Assembly: GCF_005484985.1 (NCBI RefSeq)
Contig: NZ_CP027942.1
Coordinates: forward strand, 2,914,001-2,978,000
Length of the DNA: 64,000 bases
DNA from: Agrococcus sp. SGAir0287
GTDB lineage: Bacteria > Actinomycetota > Actinomycetes > Actinomycetales > Microbacteriaceae
Direction: 5' to 3'
Shown here: positions 19,088 through 28,952 of the stretch, in pieces
How positions within the stretch are numbered: the first letter of the stretch is position 1
Layout: each line of letters starts with the position of its first letter
Position numbers and translations under genes: made by a program
Notes under the pieces: model-generated
Told to the model about the DNA's origin: nothing
The model's database searches: none
The model's input: the letters and a program-made list of their open reading frames with translations, nothing else

Positions 19088-19240
19088 ATGAGCGACCAGC
19101 AGCACGACGAGAGCTCGACGAGCCCGAGCGAGGAGGAGCGAGAGCGCGTCGACGACCTGCCCTCGGGCGCCGGCTCGGGCGACGAGCCCGACCACCAGGA
19201 CCCGACCTCCGGCGGGGCGCCCGAGCAGCCCGAGCGATGA
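19088..19240 (+). CDS. Very small acidic protein
   Basis: 50 residues, almost entirely hydrophilic and acidic (Ser/Glu/Asp/Pro), for example EEERERVDDLPSGAGSGDEP. ATG preceded by GAGGAGGAC. No family recognised; likely disordered. Its stop overlaps the next start (ATGA), which supports it being a real gene. Confidence 0.6.
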   Translation: MSDQQHDESSTSPSEEERERVDDLPSGAGSGDEPDHQDPTSGGAPEQPER

Positions 19241-19548
19241 GCATGCGTGGCGCCGCCGACGGCGAGCCCGTCGGCGGTGGCCGCCTGCCCGGCGAGGGCC
19301 AGCGGCCGGTGCGCCCGCCCCGGGAGCATCGGCTCGCGCCGCCCTGGTGGGTCCGCGGCGGCGTGGCGCTCGCGGTCGTCGGCGTCGTCGGCCTGTCGAT
19401 CCTCGTGGCGGGTGGCCTCGCGCTGCCGGCGACGTCCGTCGTGCTCGCGCTGCTCGTGCCCGTCGGCATCGGGATCGCGCTGCGCGGCTTCGCGCTGCAG
19501 CGGATCTCGGAGGATCGCGAGCGCGAGGGGTGCCGACCCGCGCCCTGA
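19237..19548 (+). CDS. Small two-helix membrane protein
   Basis: 103 residues. A Pro/Arg-rich N terminus is followed by two adjacent hydrophobic helices (about residues 41-62 and 64-85) and a short charged tail. Resembles the small DUF-type membrane proteins of actinobacteria but I do not recognise the family. Translationally coupled to the preceding acidic protein. Confidence 0.6.
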   Translation: MSMRGAADGEPVGGGRLPGEGQRPVRPPREHRLAPPWWVRGGVALAVVGVVGLSILVAGGLALPATSVVLALLVPVGIGIALRGFALQRISEDREREGCRPAP

Positions 19549-19653
19549 GCGTCGCGCGTCGGTGGTCTGCAGCATGGTTCCCCACGTCGGGAGGCCCGGA
19601 TGCGACCACGGAATCACACGCGTGTAAGCATCCGTCGGCGTGTCGCGAAAGTC

Positions 19654-19750
19654 GTGTCCACAGGTGTGGAGAACGAACTCCACAGGCGAGATCCGCGCCG
19701 TTGCTGGGGAGGAATCCGCAGCGGTGGACAGACGTTGCATCAGATGTGGA
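19654..19750. promoter_or_regulatory. Cluster of DnaA-box-like motifs upstream of nrdH
   Basis: Within about 100 bp there are five TCCACA/TGTGGA-type motifs: GTGTCCACA (19654-19662), TGTGGA (19665-19670), TCCACA (19679-19684), TGGACA (about 19725-19730) and TGTGGA (19745-19750). They resemble actinobacterial DnaA boxes (TTGTCCACA) in both orientations. The full region 19549-19873 contains no gene. DnaA control of nrd genes is known in E. coli; here it is inference. Confidence 0.5.
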
Positions 19751-19754
19751 GAAA

Positions 19755-19802
19755 CGCCGCATCTAGTGCCCTGGGAATGTCGGTGGCCCTACATATAGTG
19801 GG
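19755..19802. promoter_or_regulatory. nrdR box: Pair of NrdR boxes
   Basis: Box 2, CCCTACATATAGTGGG (19787-19802), closely fits the NrdR consensus acaCwATATwGtgt. Box 1, CGCCGCATCTAGTGCC (19755-19770), matches mainly in its right half. The TAGTG elements are exactly 32 bp apart, three helical turns, the standard spacing of NrdR box pairs. This indicates repression of nrdHIEF by NrdR with (d)ATP. Confidence 0.8.
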
Positions 19803-19873
19803 TGCTCCCGGAGAGGGACCGAGGTCCCACCCCACCGCAGGACCACCGCCCAACGCGAGAGAGCAGGACCGAA

Positions 19874-20098
19874 ATGGCTGTCACCGTCTACTCCAAGCCG
19901 GCATGCGTGCAGTGCACCGCGACGAAGCGCGCTCTCGACGCGCAGGGCGTCGAGTACGAGATCTTCGACGTCTCCGTCGACGAGAAGGCCCTGCAGACGG
20001 TCAAGGACCTCGGCTACATGCAGGCGCCCGTCGTCATCGCCGACGGCGACCACTGGTCGGGCTTCCGCCCCGACAAGATCCAGGCGCTCTCGGCCTGA
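19874..20098 (+). CDS. nrdH: Glutaredoxin-like protein NrdH
   Basis: 74-residue thioredoxin-reductase-dependent redoxin that reduces class Ib ribonucleotide reductase. Redox motif CVQC in [16 protein letters not shown], cis-Pro segment [20 protein letters not shown] typical of NrdH. First gene of nrdHIEF; ATG at 19874. Confidence 0.97.
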   Translation: MAVTVYSKPACVQCTATKRALDAQGVEYEIFDVSVDEKALQTVKDLGYMQAPVVIADGDHWSGFRPDKIQALSA

Positions 20099-20139
20099 GC
20101 CCACCCGGTCCCGGTCCCCAGCGCAGCGAGCCGCATCCC

Positions 20140-20546
20140 ATGCTCCTCGAAGCCCCCGTCGTCGCCCCCGAGATCGTCTTCTTCTCGTCGATCTCGGGCA
20201 ACACGGCGCGCTTCGTGGCGAAGCTGGGCCGGCCGGCGGTGCGCATCCCCCTCCACGCCAGCGAGCCCGCCCTCGAGGTGACGCATCCGTACGTGCTCGT
20301 GACCCCCACCTACGGGGAGCACGGCCGCGGATCCGTGCCGAAGCAGGTCATCCGCTTCCTGAACGACGAGGGCAATCGATCGCTCATCCGCGGCGTCGTC
20401 GCGGCGGGCAACACGAACTTCGGCGCTGACTTCTGCATCGCCGGCGACATCATCGCCGCCAAGTGCGGCATCCCCTACCTGTACCGCGTCGAGCTCTTCG
20501 GGACCCCCGAGGACGTCGACGCCGTCAACGACCGATTGGACGACCT

Positions 20547-20559
<13 letters not shown>
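20140..20559 (+). CDS. nrdI: Flavodoxin-like NrdI
   Basis: 139-residue FMN protein that supplies oxidant for assembly of the dimanganese-tyrosyl radical in NrdF. FMN-phosphate loop in [13 protein letters not shown], second loop in VTPTYGEH and the [14 protein letters not shown] segment near residue 90. ATG at 20140 with a weak Shine-Dalgarno. Overlaps the nrdE start. Confidence 0.97.
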
Positions 20560-23856
<3,297 letters not shown>

Positions 23857-23897
23857 TCCAGGTCTGACCCCGGTCACCCGCCGCCGACCGGACGGCA

Positions 23898-23931
23898 GCG
23901 CCCCGGCCCCGCATCGCGCGGGCCGGGGCGC
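23898..23931. terminator. Hairpin terminator after nrdF
   Basis: A perfect 12-bp GC-only stem (23898-23909 with 23920-23931), 10-nt loop, followed by TTCGTCGTG. Ends the nrdHIEF operon, before the convergent SDR gene. Confidence 0.85.
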
Positions 23932-23978
23932 TTCGTCGTGCCGATCGTCGTGCGGTCGCCGCGGTGCGGGCTGCGACG

Positions 23979-24740
23979 TCAGAGCAGCGCGCCGCCGGAC
24001 GCCTCGATGCGCTGCCCCGTGATCCAGGCGGCGTCGTCGGACGCGAGCAGCGCGATCGCCGCCGCGACGTCGTCGGGCTCGCCGACGCGACCGAAGGCGG
24101 TGTCGGCCGCGAGCGACGCGCGCATGGCCTCGTCGTCCCGCATCGCCCCGCCGTTGAAGTCGGTCGCCGTCGGGCCCGGCGCGACGACGTTGACTCGGAT
24201 GCGCCGGGCACCGAGCTCGAGCGCGAGGCCGAGCGAGTAGGTCTCGATCGCCGCCTTCGACGCCGCGTACGCGGCCGTGCCCGGTGAGACCCGACGCGTG
24301 AGCATCGACGAGATGCTCACGATGCTGCCGCCGTCGACGAGGTGGGGCACGACCGCCTGGGTCGTGAGGATCGTGCCGCGCACGTTGACATCCAGGAGCG
24401 CGTCGAGGTCGGCGGGATCGACCTGCCCGACCGCGCCCCATCGTCCGACCCCTGCGTTGTTGACCAGGACGTCGACGCGGTCGCGACCCCATCGATCCCG
24501 CAGCGCGTCGGGGAGCCGCTGGCCCAGTCGCTCGATGCTCGCGACGTCGGCGACGTCGAGCGGCATCGCGAGCGCCTCGGATCCCGCAGCGGCGACGGCG
24601 TCGAGCGCGGGCTGCGCGCTCGACGCGTCGCCGCGATGCGTCACGACCACGCGCATCCCCCGCTCGGCGAGCGCCGTCGCGGTCGCGAGGCCGAGGCCGC
24701 GCGTCGCCCCGGTGACGATGGCGATGCGGTCAGCGGGCAT
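23979..24740 (-). CDS. Short-chain dehydrogenase/reductase
   Basis: 253-residue classical SDR. NAD(P)-binding TGATRGLGLATA (TGxxxGxG) near residue 10, NNAG motif at about 92, catalytic Ser in SISSML, YxxxK in AAYAASKAAIE, and C-terminal GQRIEASGG. Substrate unknown. The start overlaps the end of the upstream F420-type gene by 11 bp, so the two form an operon. Confidence 0.95.
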   Translation of the reverse strand: MPADRIAIVTGATRGLGLATATALAERGMRVVVTHRGDASSAQPALDAVAAAGSEALAMPLDVADVASIERLGQRLPDALRDRWGRDRVDVLVNNAGVGRWGAVGQVDPADLDALLDVNVRGTILTTQAVVPHLVDGGSIVSISSMLTRRVSPGTAAYAASKAAIETYSLGLALELGARRIRVNVVAPGPTATDFNGGAMRDDEAMRASLAADTAFGRVGEPDDVAAAIALLASDDAAWITGQRIEASGGALL

Positions 24741-25158
24741 CGTCGGCCTCCTCGAACGTCACGTGCATGAGCGGGCTGCCGGCGAGCCACGCCTCGAGCG
24801 GTGGGACGGCATGGCGCAGGCCGGCCGGGTCGCTCGGCTGCTGCAGGTCGTCGATGACGCTCGCGAAGACGTGCCGCCGCGTCGCCTCGTCGAGCACGGG
24901 CGTCGCGACGGCCGGCAGGTCGGCGCGCACGCCGTGCTTCAGGTGCACGGTGAAGCGCGGCTCGGCCAGCAGGTTCGCGTACCAGTCGCGACCGGCGGGC
25001 GTCGTCGTGAGGTAGATCTCGCCGTCGACCCGGTAGAACCAGATCTCGATGCGGCGTGCACGACCCGTGCGCGCGCCGGTCGTCGTGATGTCGATGGTCC
25101 GCTCGCGCGCCGACGAGGCCGGCGTGATCGCCAGCGCTCGCTCGATGTCCGCTCGCAT
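24730..25158 (-). CDS. Deazaflavin (F420)-dependent nitroreductase-like protein (DUF385)
   Basis: 142-residue split-barrel protein of the DDN group. Contains ARTGRARRIEIWFYRVDGEI and GRDWYANLLAEPRFTVHLK, typical of this family. Members use cofactor F420 or bind quinone-like molecules; activity here is unproved. ATG 25158 has GGAGGAG just upstream, better than the upstream in-frame start at 25182. First gene of a pair with the SDR, divergent from a TetR gene across a palindromic operator. Confidence 0.88.
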   Translation of the reverse strand: MRADIERALAITPASSARERTIDITTTGARTGRARRIEIWFYRVDGEIYLTTTPAGRDWYANLLAEPRFTVHLKHGVRADLPAVATPVLDEATRRHVFASVIDDLQQPSDPAGLRHAVPPLEAWLAGSPLMHVTFEEADDAR

Positions 25159-25168
25159 CGCTCCTCCA

Positions 25169-25188
25169 AAGTAAGTAACCATTTACTT
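25169..25188. promoter_or_regulatory. Palindromic TetR-type operator
   Basis: AAGTAA (25169-25174) and TTACTT (25183-25188) with 8 nt between, flanked by further symmetric bases. It lies in the 72-bp gap between the divergent F420-type gene and the TetR gene, and is unusually AT-rich for this genome. Likely the operator of the TetR regulator. Confidence 0.7.
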
Positions 25189-25230
25189 CTAACCTAGGAG
25201 CGACTCGATCGCGATGCAAGGAGGTCTCTC

Positions 25231-25788
25231 GTGGCCCGTGACGCCGAGGCGACGCGCGAGCGGCTGCTGCTCGCCGCCTGCGACGAGTTCTCCCGCGTGG
25301 GCCATGCGGGCGCGCGCGTCGAGCGGATCGCGACCGCCGCGGGCACGAACGTGCGGATGATCTACGCCTACTTCGGCGACAAGAGCGCCCTGTTCGACGC
25401 GAGCCTCGCGCACCTCGTGCGGGAGATGGCCGAGGCCGTGCCGCCGAGGCCGGAGGACATGCCCGGCTGGGCCGCCGCCCTCGTCGAGCACCACGACCGC
25501 GACCCTCGCGCGCTGCGCGTCAGCATGTGGGCGCAGCTCGAGCGGCCGGAGACGACGATCGAGCCGCTGGAGGTCTACGCCGCGAAGGTCGCGACGGTCG
25601 CGAGCGCCGCTGCGACCGGGCTGCTGCCCGCCGACGTGCTCATGTTCGTGTACGCGATCGCCCAGGCGTGGCATCTCTCGCCTGCGGGGCTCGCCGCCGA
25701 GGGATCGATCACGACGAGCGCGCGTGCGGAGGCTGCGCGCATCGCGGTCGAGCGGCTCGTGCGCGGGAGCGGGCCGGGCATCGCCTGA
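25231..25788 (+). CDS. TetR-family transcriptional regulator
   Basis: 185 residues. Helix-turn-helix in residues 5-50: ATRERLLLAACDEFSRVGHA, then IATAAGTNVRMIYAYFGDKS. The C-terminal helical domain has no recognised ligand. GTG at 25231 is preceded by AAGGAGG. Divergent from the F420-type/SDR pair, which it probably represses. Confidence 0.93.
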   Translation: MARDAEATRERLLLAACDEFSRVGHAGARVERIATAAGTNVRMIYAYFGDKSALFDASLAHLVREMAEAVPPRPEDMPGWAAALVEHHDRDPRALRVSMWAQLERPETTIEPLEVYAAKVATVASAAATGLLPADVLMFVYAIAQAWHLSPAGLAAEGSITTSARAEAARIAVERLVRGSGPGIA

Positions 25789-25819
25789 CCGCGGCCTCGG
25801 CCCATCGGGCGCTCCTCGC

Positions 25820-26728
25820 TCAGTCGGCGATGCGCAGCACCGCCTTGCCGCGGAGTCTGCGCTCCTCGGCGTCGCGGTGCGCGGCGGCCGCGTCGGCGAG
25901 CGGGTACTCGCGCGCGATGCGCGGGCGGAGGTCCGCCTCGGTGGCGAGCCGCGCGAGGAGCTCGAGCGCGGCGACGTCGTTCTGCCCGTCGGCGGAGCGG
26001 ATGCCGAGGCGCTCGGCCTGCACCTGGCTCACCACGGTGACGGCGCGGTCGCCGCCGCGCGTGAGTGCCACGAGCGGGTCGACGCTCTCGTCGCCGACCG
26101 TGTCGAGCACCTGCGGGTCGGCGTCGCCGATCGCAGCCCGCACCGCATCCGCCGCATCCGGTCCCGCGGCGATCGGGTCGACGCCGAGCGACCGCAGGTG
26201 CTCGTGGTCGGCGGGCCGGGCGGTGCCGACGACGCGCGCTCCCTGCGCGATCGCGATGCTCGCGGCCGCGCTGCCGACGCCGCCGCCCGCGCCGTGCACG
26301 ACGAGCACGTCGTCGATGGCTCCGAGCTCGCGGAGCCCCCGTGCGGCGGTCACGCCCGTGAGGCTCATCGCCGCCGCCTCCGCATCCGTCCACGCGTCGG
26401 GCGTGCGCGCCCACGCGTGCAGGACGACGAGCTCTGCGTAGGCGCCGATCGCGGTGCCGAGGCCGAAGACGCGGTCGCCGACCGCGACGTCGTGCACGCC
26501 CTCGCCGACGGCCTCGACGACGCCCGCGGCATCCCGCCCCAGGACGACGGGCAGCTCGAGCGGCAGGTGCTGCTGGATGCTGCCGTCGCGGATCTTCCAG
26601 TCGAGCGGGTTCACGCTCGCGGCAGTCGCGCGGATGCGGATCGCGCCGACGGGCACGTCCGGGATCGGCGCCTGACGCAGCCGGAGCACCTCGGGTGCGC
26701 CGTACCGGTCGATCATCGCTGCACGCAT
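25820..26728 (-). CDS. Zinc-independent quinone oxidoreductase-type MDR dehydrogenase
   Basis: 302-residue medium-chain dehydrogenase/reductase. Substrate-domain motifs ASVNPLDWKIRDG and LPVVLGRDAAGVVEAVG, then the Rossmann motif VVHGAGGGVGSAAASIA near residue 145 for NADPH. No structural zinc Cys cluster, so quinone-oxidoreductase subgroup. Start at 26728 gives MRAAMIDRYGAPEVL; an ATG at 26737 is also possible. Divergent from a split-barrel gene. Confidence 0.92.
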   Translation of the reverse strand: MRAAMIDRYGAPEVLRLRQAPIPDVPVGAIRIRATAASVNPLDWKIRDGSIQQHLPLELPVVLGRDAAGVVEAVGEGVHDVAVGDRVFGLGTAIGAYAELVVLHAWARTPDAWTDAEAAAMSLTGVTAARGLRELGAIDDVLVVHGAGGGVGSAAASIAIAQGARVVGTARPADHEHLRSLGVDPIAAGPDAADAVRAAIGDADPQVLDTVGDESVDPLVALTRGGDRAVTVVSQVQAERLGIRSADGQNDVAALELLARLATEADLRPRIAREYPLADAAAAHRDAEERRLRGKAVLRIAD

Positions 26729-26789
26729 CGTGGCCATGGCAGGTGCAACCGAGGCGGTCGTGGTGCATTCCGAGGCTAGCGTGGACGTC

Positions 26790-27197
26790 ATGACGACGAC
26801 GCTGAGCCCCGAGTCCATCGAGTTCCTGCGCAAGCCGAACCCCGCCGTGATGGCGACGCTCGCGAAGGACGGCCGGCCCGTCGCCGTCGCGACCTGGTAC
26901 CTGCTCGAGGACGACGGACGGATCCTCGTGAACCTCGACGCGCAGCGCGTGCGCCTCGGCCACCTGCGCCGCGATCCGCGCTTCGCGCTCGACGTGATCG
27001 ACGAGGCGAGCTGGTACACGCATCTCTCGCTGCAGCTCGTCGCCGAGGAGATCGTCGACGACGCGGACCTCTCGGGCATCGACTCCCTGTCGCAGCACTA
27101 CGGCGGCCGCCCCTACCCCGATCGTGAGCGCCCCCGCGTCGACGTGCGCGCGCGCATCGTCGGCGCGCACGGCTGGGGTGCGCAGCAGAGCGAGTAA
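26790..27197 (+). CDS. PPOX-class (F420-type split barrel) protein
   Basis: 135-residue split beta-barrel protein. Begins LSPESIEFLRKPNPAVMATL and continues with GRPVAVATWYLLEDDGRILV, then RLGHLRRDPRFALDVID, as in F420-dependent or FMN-type PPOX enzymes. Substrate unknown. ATG at 26790 follows a 61-bp gap from the divergent oxidoreductase. Confidence 0.9.
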   Translation: MTTTLSPESIEFLRKPNPAVMATLAKDGRPVAVATWYLLEDDGRILVNLDAQRVRLGHLRRDPRFALDVIDEASWYTHLSLQLVAEEIVDDADLSGIDSLSQHYGGRPYPDRERPRVDVRARIVGAHGWGAQQSE

Positions 27198-27221
27198 CGG
27201 CCGGACGGACGGGCGCAGACC

Positions 27222-28373
27222 ATGACCGATCCCCTGCGGGTGCTCATCGCGCCCGACTCGCTCAAGGGCACGCTCACCGCCGTCGAGGCCGCCGACGCCA
27301 TCGCCGCGGGCGTGCTCGCGGTGCTGCCGGACGCCGCGGTGACGCGGGTACCGTTCGCCGATGGCGGCGAGGGCACCGTCGACGCGGCGATCGCCGCGGG
27401 TGCCGAGGCGCGCGTCGATCGCGTGGCGGGGCCGCTGGGCGAGCCGGTCGACGCGCGGTGGGCGCTGCTCGGCGACACGGCGGTCGTCGAGATGGCGGCC
27501 GCGAGCGGCATCGGCCTCACCGCGCGCACGCCGCAGGACGCCCTCGACGCCGACACGGTCGGCACCGGTGAGCTGCTGCTGCGCGCGGTCGCGGCCGGCG
27601 CACGGCGCATCGTGCTCGGCGTCGGAGGCTCGGCGACCACCGACGGCGGGCTCGGCGCGCTGCGGGCGCTCGGCGCCCGCGCGCTCGACGAGCACGGCGA
27701 CGAGGTGCGCGGGGGAGGCGGCGCGCTGCACCGCATCCGCTCGGTCGACCTCGCGGCCGCGCGAGCAGCCCTCGACGGCGTCGAGCTCGTGCTGTGCTCC
27801 GACGTCGCCAACCCGTTCGCCGGCCGCGGCGGAGCCGCCGAGGTCTTCGCGCCGCAGAAGGGTGCGGATTCGGCGGGCGTCGCCGCGCTCGACGCCGGCT
27901 TGCGCTCGTGGGCGCACGTGCTCGACGACGCGCTCGGCTCGCAGCTCGCGACGGCAGGATGGGGTGGCTCGGGCGGCGGGATCGCGGGCGCGCTGCAGGT
28001 CGCTGTGGGCGCGACGGCCGCCGACGGCGTCGAGGTCGTCGCCGACGTCGTCGGGCTCGACGTGGCCATCGCCGCCGCGGACCTGGTCGTCGTCGCCGAG
28101 GGATCCCTCGACGCGCAGTCGCTGCTCGGCAAGGCGCCCGTGGGGATCGCGCGGCATGCGCGCGCCGCGGGCGTGCCGTGCGTCGCGGTCGCCGGCCGCG
28201 TCGCGGCGGGGCCCGACGCGCTGGCCGCCGCCGGCATCGCCGATGCCGCGTCGGCCGTGGATGCGGTGGGCTCGGTCGAGGCGGCGCTCGCGGAGCCGGC
28301 GCGCTGGCTGCGAGCCGCGACGGTCGCGCTGCTCGAGCGCAACCCGAGCCTCCACGAGCCGGCGCGCGGCTAG
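27222..28373 (+). CDS. glxK: Glycerate kinase (GlxK family)
   Basis: 383 residues. Phosphorylates D-glycerate to 2- or 3-phosphoglycerate. Start VLIAPDSLKGTLTAVEAADA, then the glycine-rich LGVGGSATTDGGLGALRALG near residue 130, SDVANPFAGRGGAAEVFAPQ near 190 and VVVAEGSLDAQSLLGKAPVG near 288, all signatures of this family. Downstream of the split-barrel gene with a 24-bp gap. Confidence 0.96.
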   Translation: MTDPLRVLIAPDSLKGTLTAVEAADAIAAGVLAVLPDAAVTRVPFADGGEGTVDAAIAAGAEARVDRVAGPLGEPVDARWALLGDTAVVEMAAASGIGLTARTPQDALDADTVGTGELLLRAVAAGARRIVLGVGGSATTDGGLGALRALGARALDEHGDEVRGGGGALHRIRSVDLAAARAALDGVELVLCSDVANPFAGRGGAAEVFAPQKGADSAGVAALDAGLRSWAHVLDDALGSQLATAGWGGSGGGIAGALQVAVGATAADGVEVVADVVGLDVAIAAADLVVVAEGSLDAQSLLGKAPVGIARHARAAGVPCVAVAGRVAAGPDALAAAGIADAASAVDAVGSVEAALAEPARWLRAATVALLERNPSLHEPARG

Positions 28374-28384
28374 CCTCGGTGCCG

Positions 28385-28798
28385 ATGGCCTCCGCACCCG
28401 ACTCGCAGCCCGGATCCGACGCGTTCGTCCGCTTCTGGAGCGACTACCGCCTCTGCATGCTCGCCTCGCCCCGGCCCGACGGATCCATCCACCAGGTGCC
28501 CGTCGGTGCGACGTACGACGCGGACGCGAACCTCGTGCGCATCATCGCGTCGAAGTCGTCGTTCAAGGCCCGGAACGTCGCGCGGCGCCCCGGGCTGCGC
28601 GCGTCCGTGTCGCAGGTCGAGGGGCGCTGGTGGTCGACGATCGAGGGGTGGGCGACCGTGTCCAGCGATCCCGAGCGCGTCGCGGAGGCGGTGCGCCGAT
28701 ACGCCGAGCGCTATCGGCAGCCGCGGGAGAGCAGCGAGCGCATCGTCATCGAGATCGCCATCGAGCGCGCGATGGGCTCGGTGCCGCCGCTCGACTGA
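28385..28798 (+). CDS. Pyridoxamine 5'-phosphate oxidase-like split-barrel protein
   Basis: 137 residues. FVRFWSDYRLCMLASPRPDG followed by VPVGATYDADANLVRIIASK and LRASVSQVEGRWWSTIEGWA place it in the PPOX/F420 split-barrel superfamily. Cofactor unknown. It starts 11 bp after glxK and is probably cotranscribed. Confidence 0.88.
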   Translation: MASAPDSQPGSDAFVRFWSDYRLCMLASPRPDGSIHQVPVGATYDADANLVRIIASKSSFKARNVARRPGLRASVSQVEGRWWSTIEGWATVSSDPERVAEAVRRYAERYRQPRESSERIVIEIAIERAMGSVPPLD

Positions 28799-28811
28799 GC
28801 GCCGCGGCGGT

Positions 28812-28939
28812 GTCGTTGCGAGGTGCGCTTCGTGCACTGAGGTGGCGTTGCACCAGCACCTCAGTGCTGCAACCGCACCTCGGAGCGAGGGGCGGAGCAC
28901 GAAGCGCACCGCGCTGCAGGAGACGCACCTCGCAACGAC
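28812..28939. repeat. Palindromic intergenic repeat, copy A
   Basis: Outer arms GTCGTTGCGAGGTGCG (28812-28827) and its exact reverse complement (28924-28939). Inside lies a second hairpin GCACTGAGGTG/CACCTCAGTGC (28834-28844 with 28857-28867), and GTGCGCTTCGTGC/GCACGAAGCGCAC (28823-28835 with 28897-28909) offers an alternative pairing. The same CGCACCTCGCAACG core recurs at 34971-35094. It fills the gap between convergent genes, so it may also terminate transcription. Confidence 0.85.
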
Positions 28940-28952
28940 GGGCGCGACGCGG

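Noticed and set aside
19549..19873. Replication origin because of DnaA-like boxes
   Set aside because: No AT-rich unwinding region and no dnaA, dnaN or gyrase genes near; the site is the nrd promoter.
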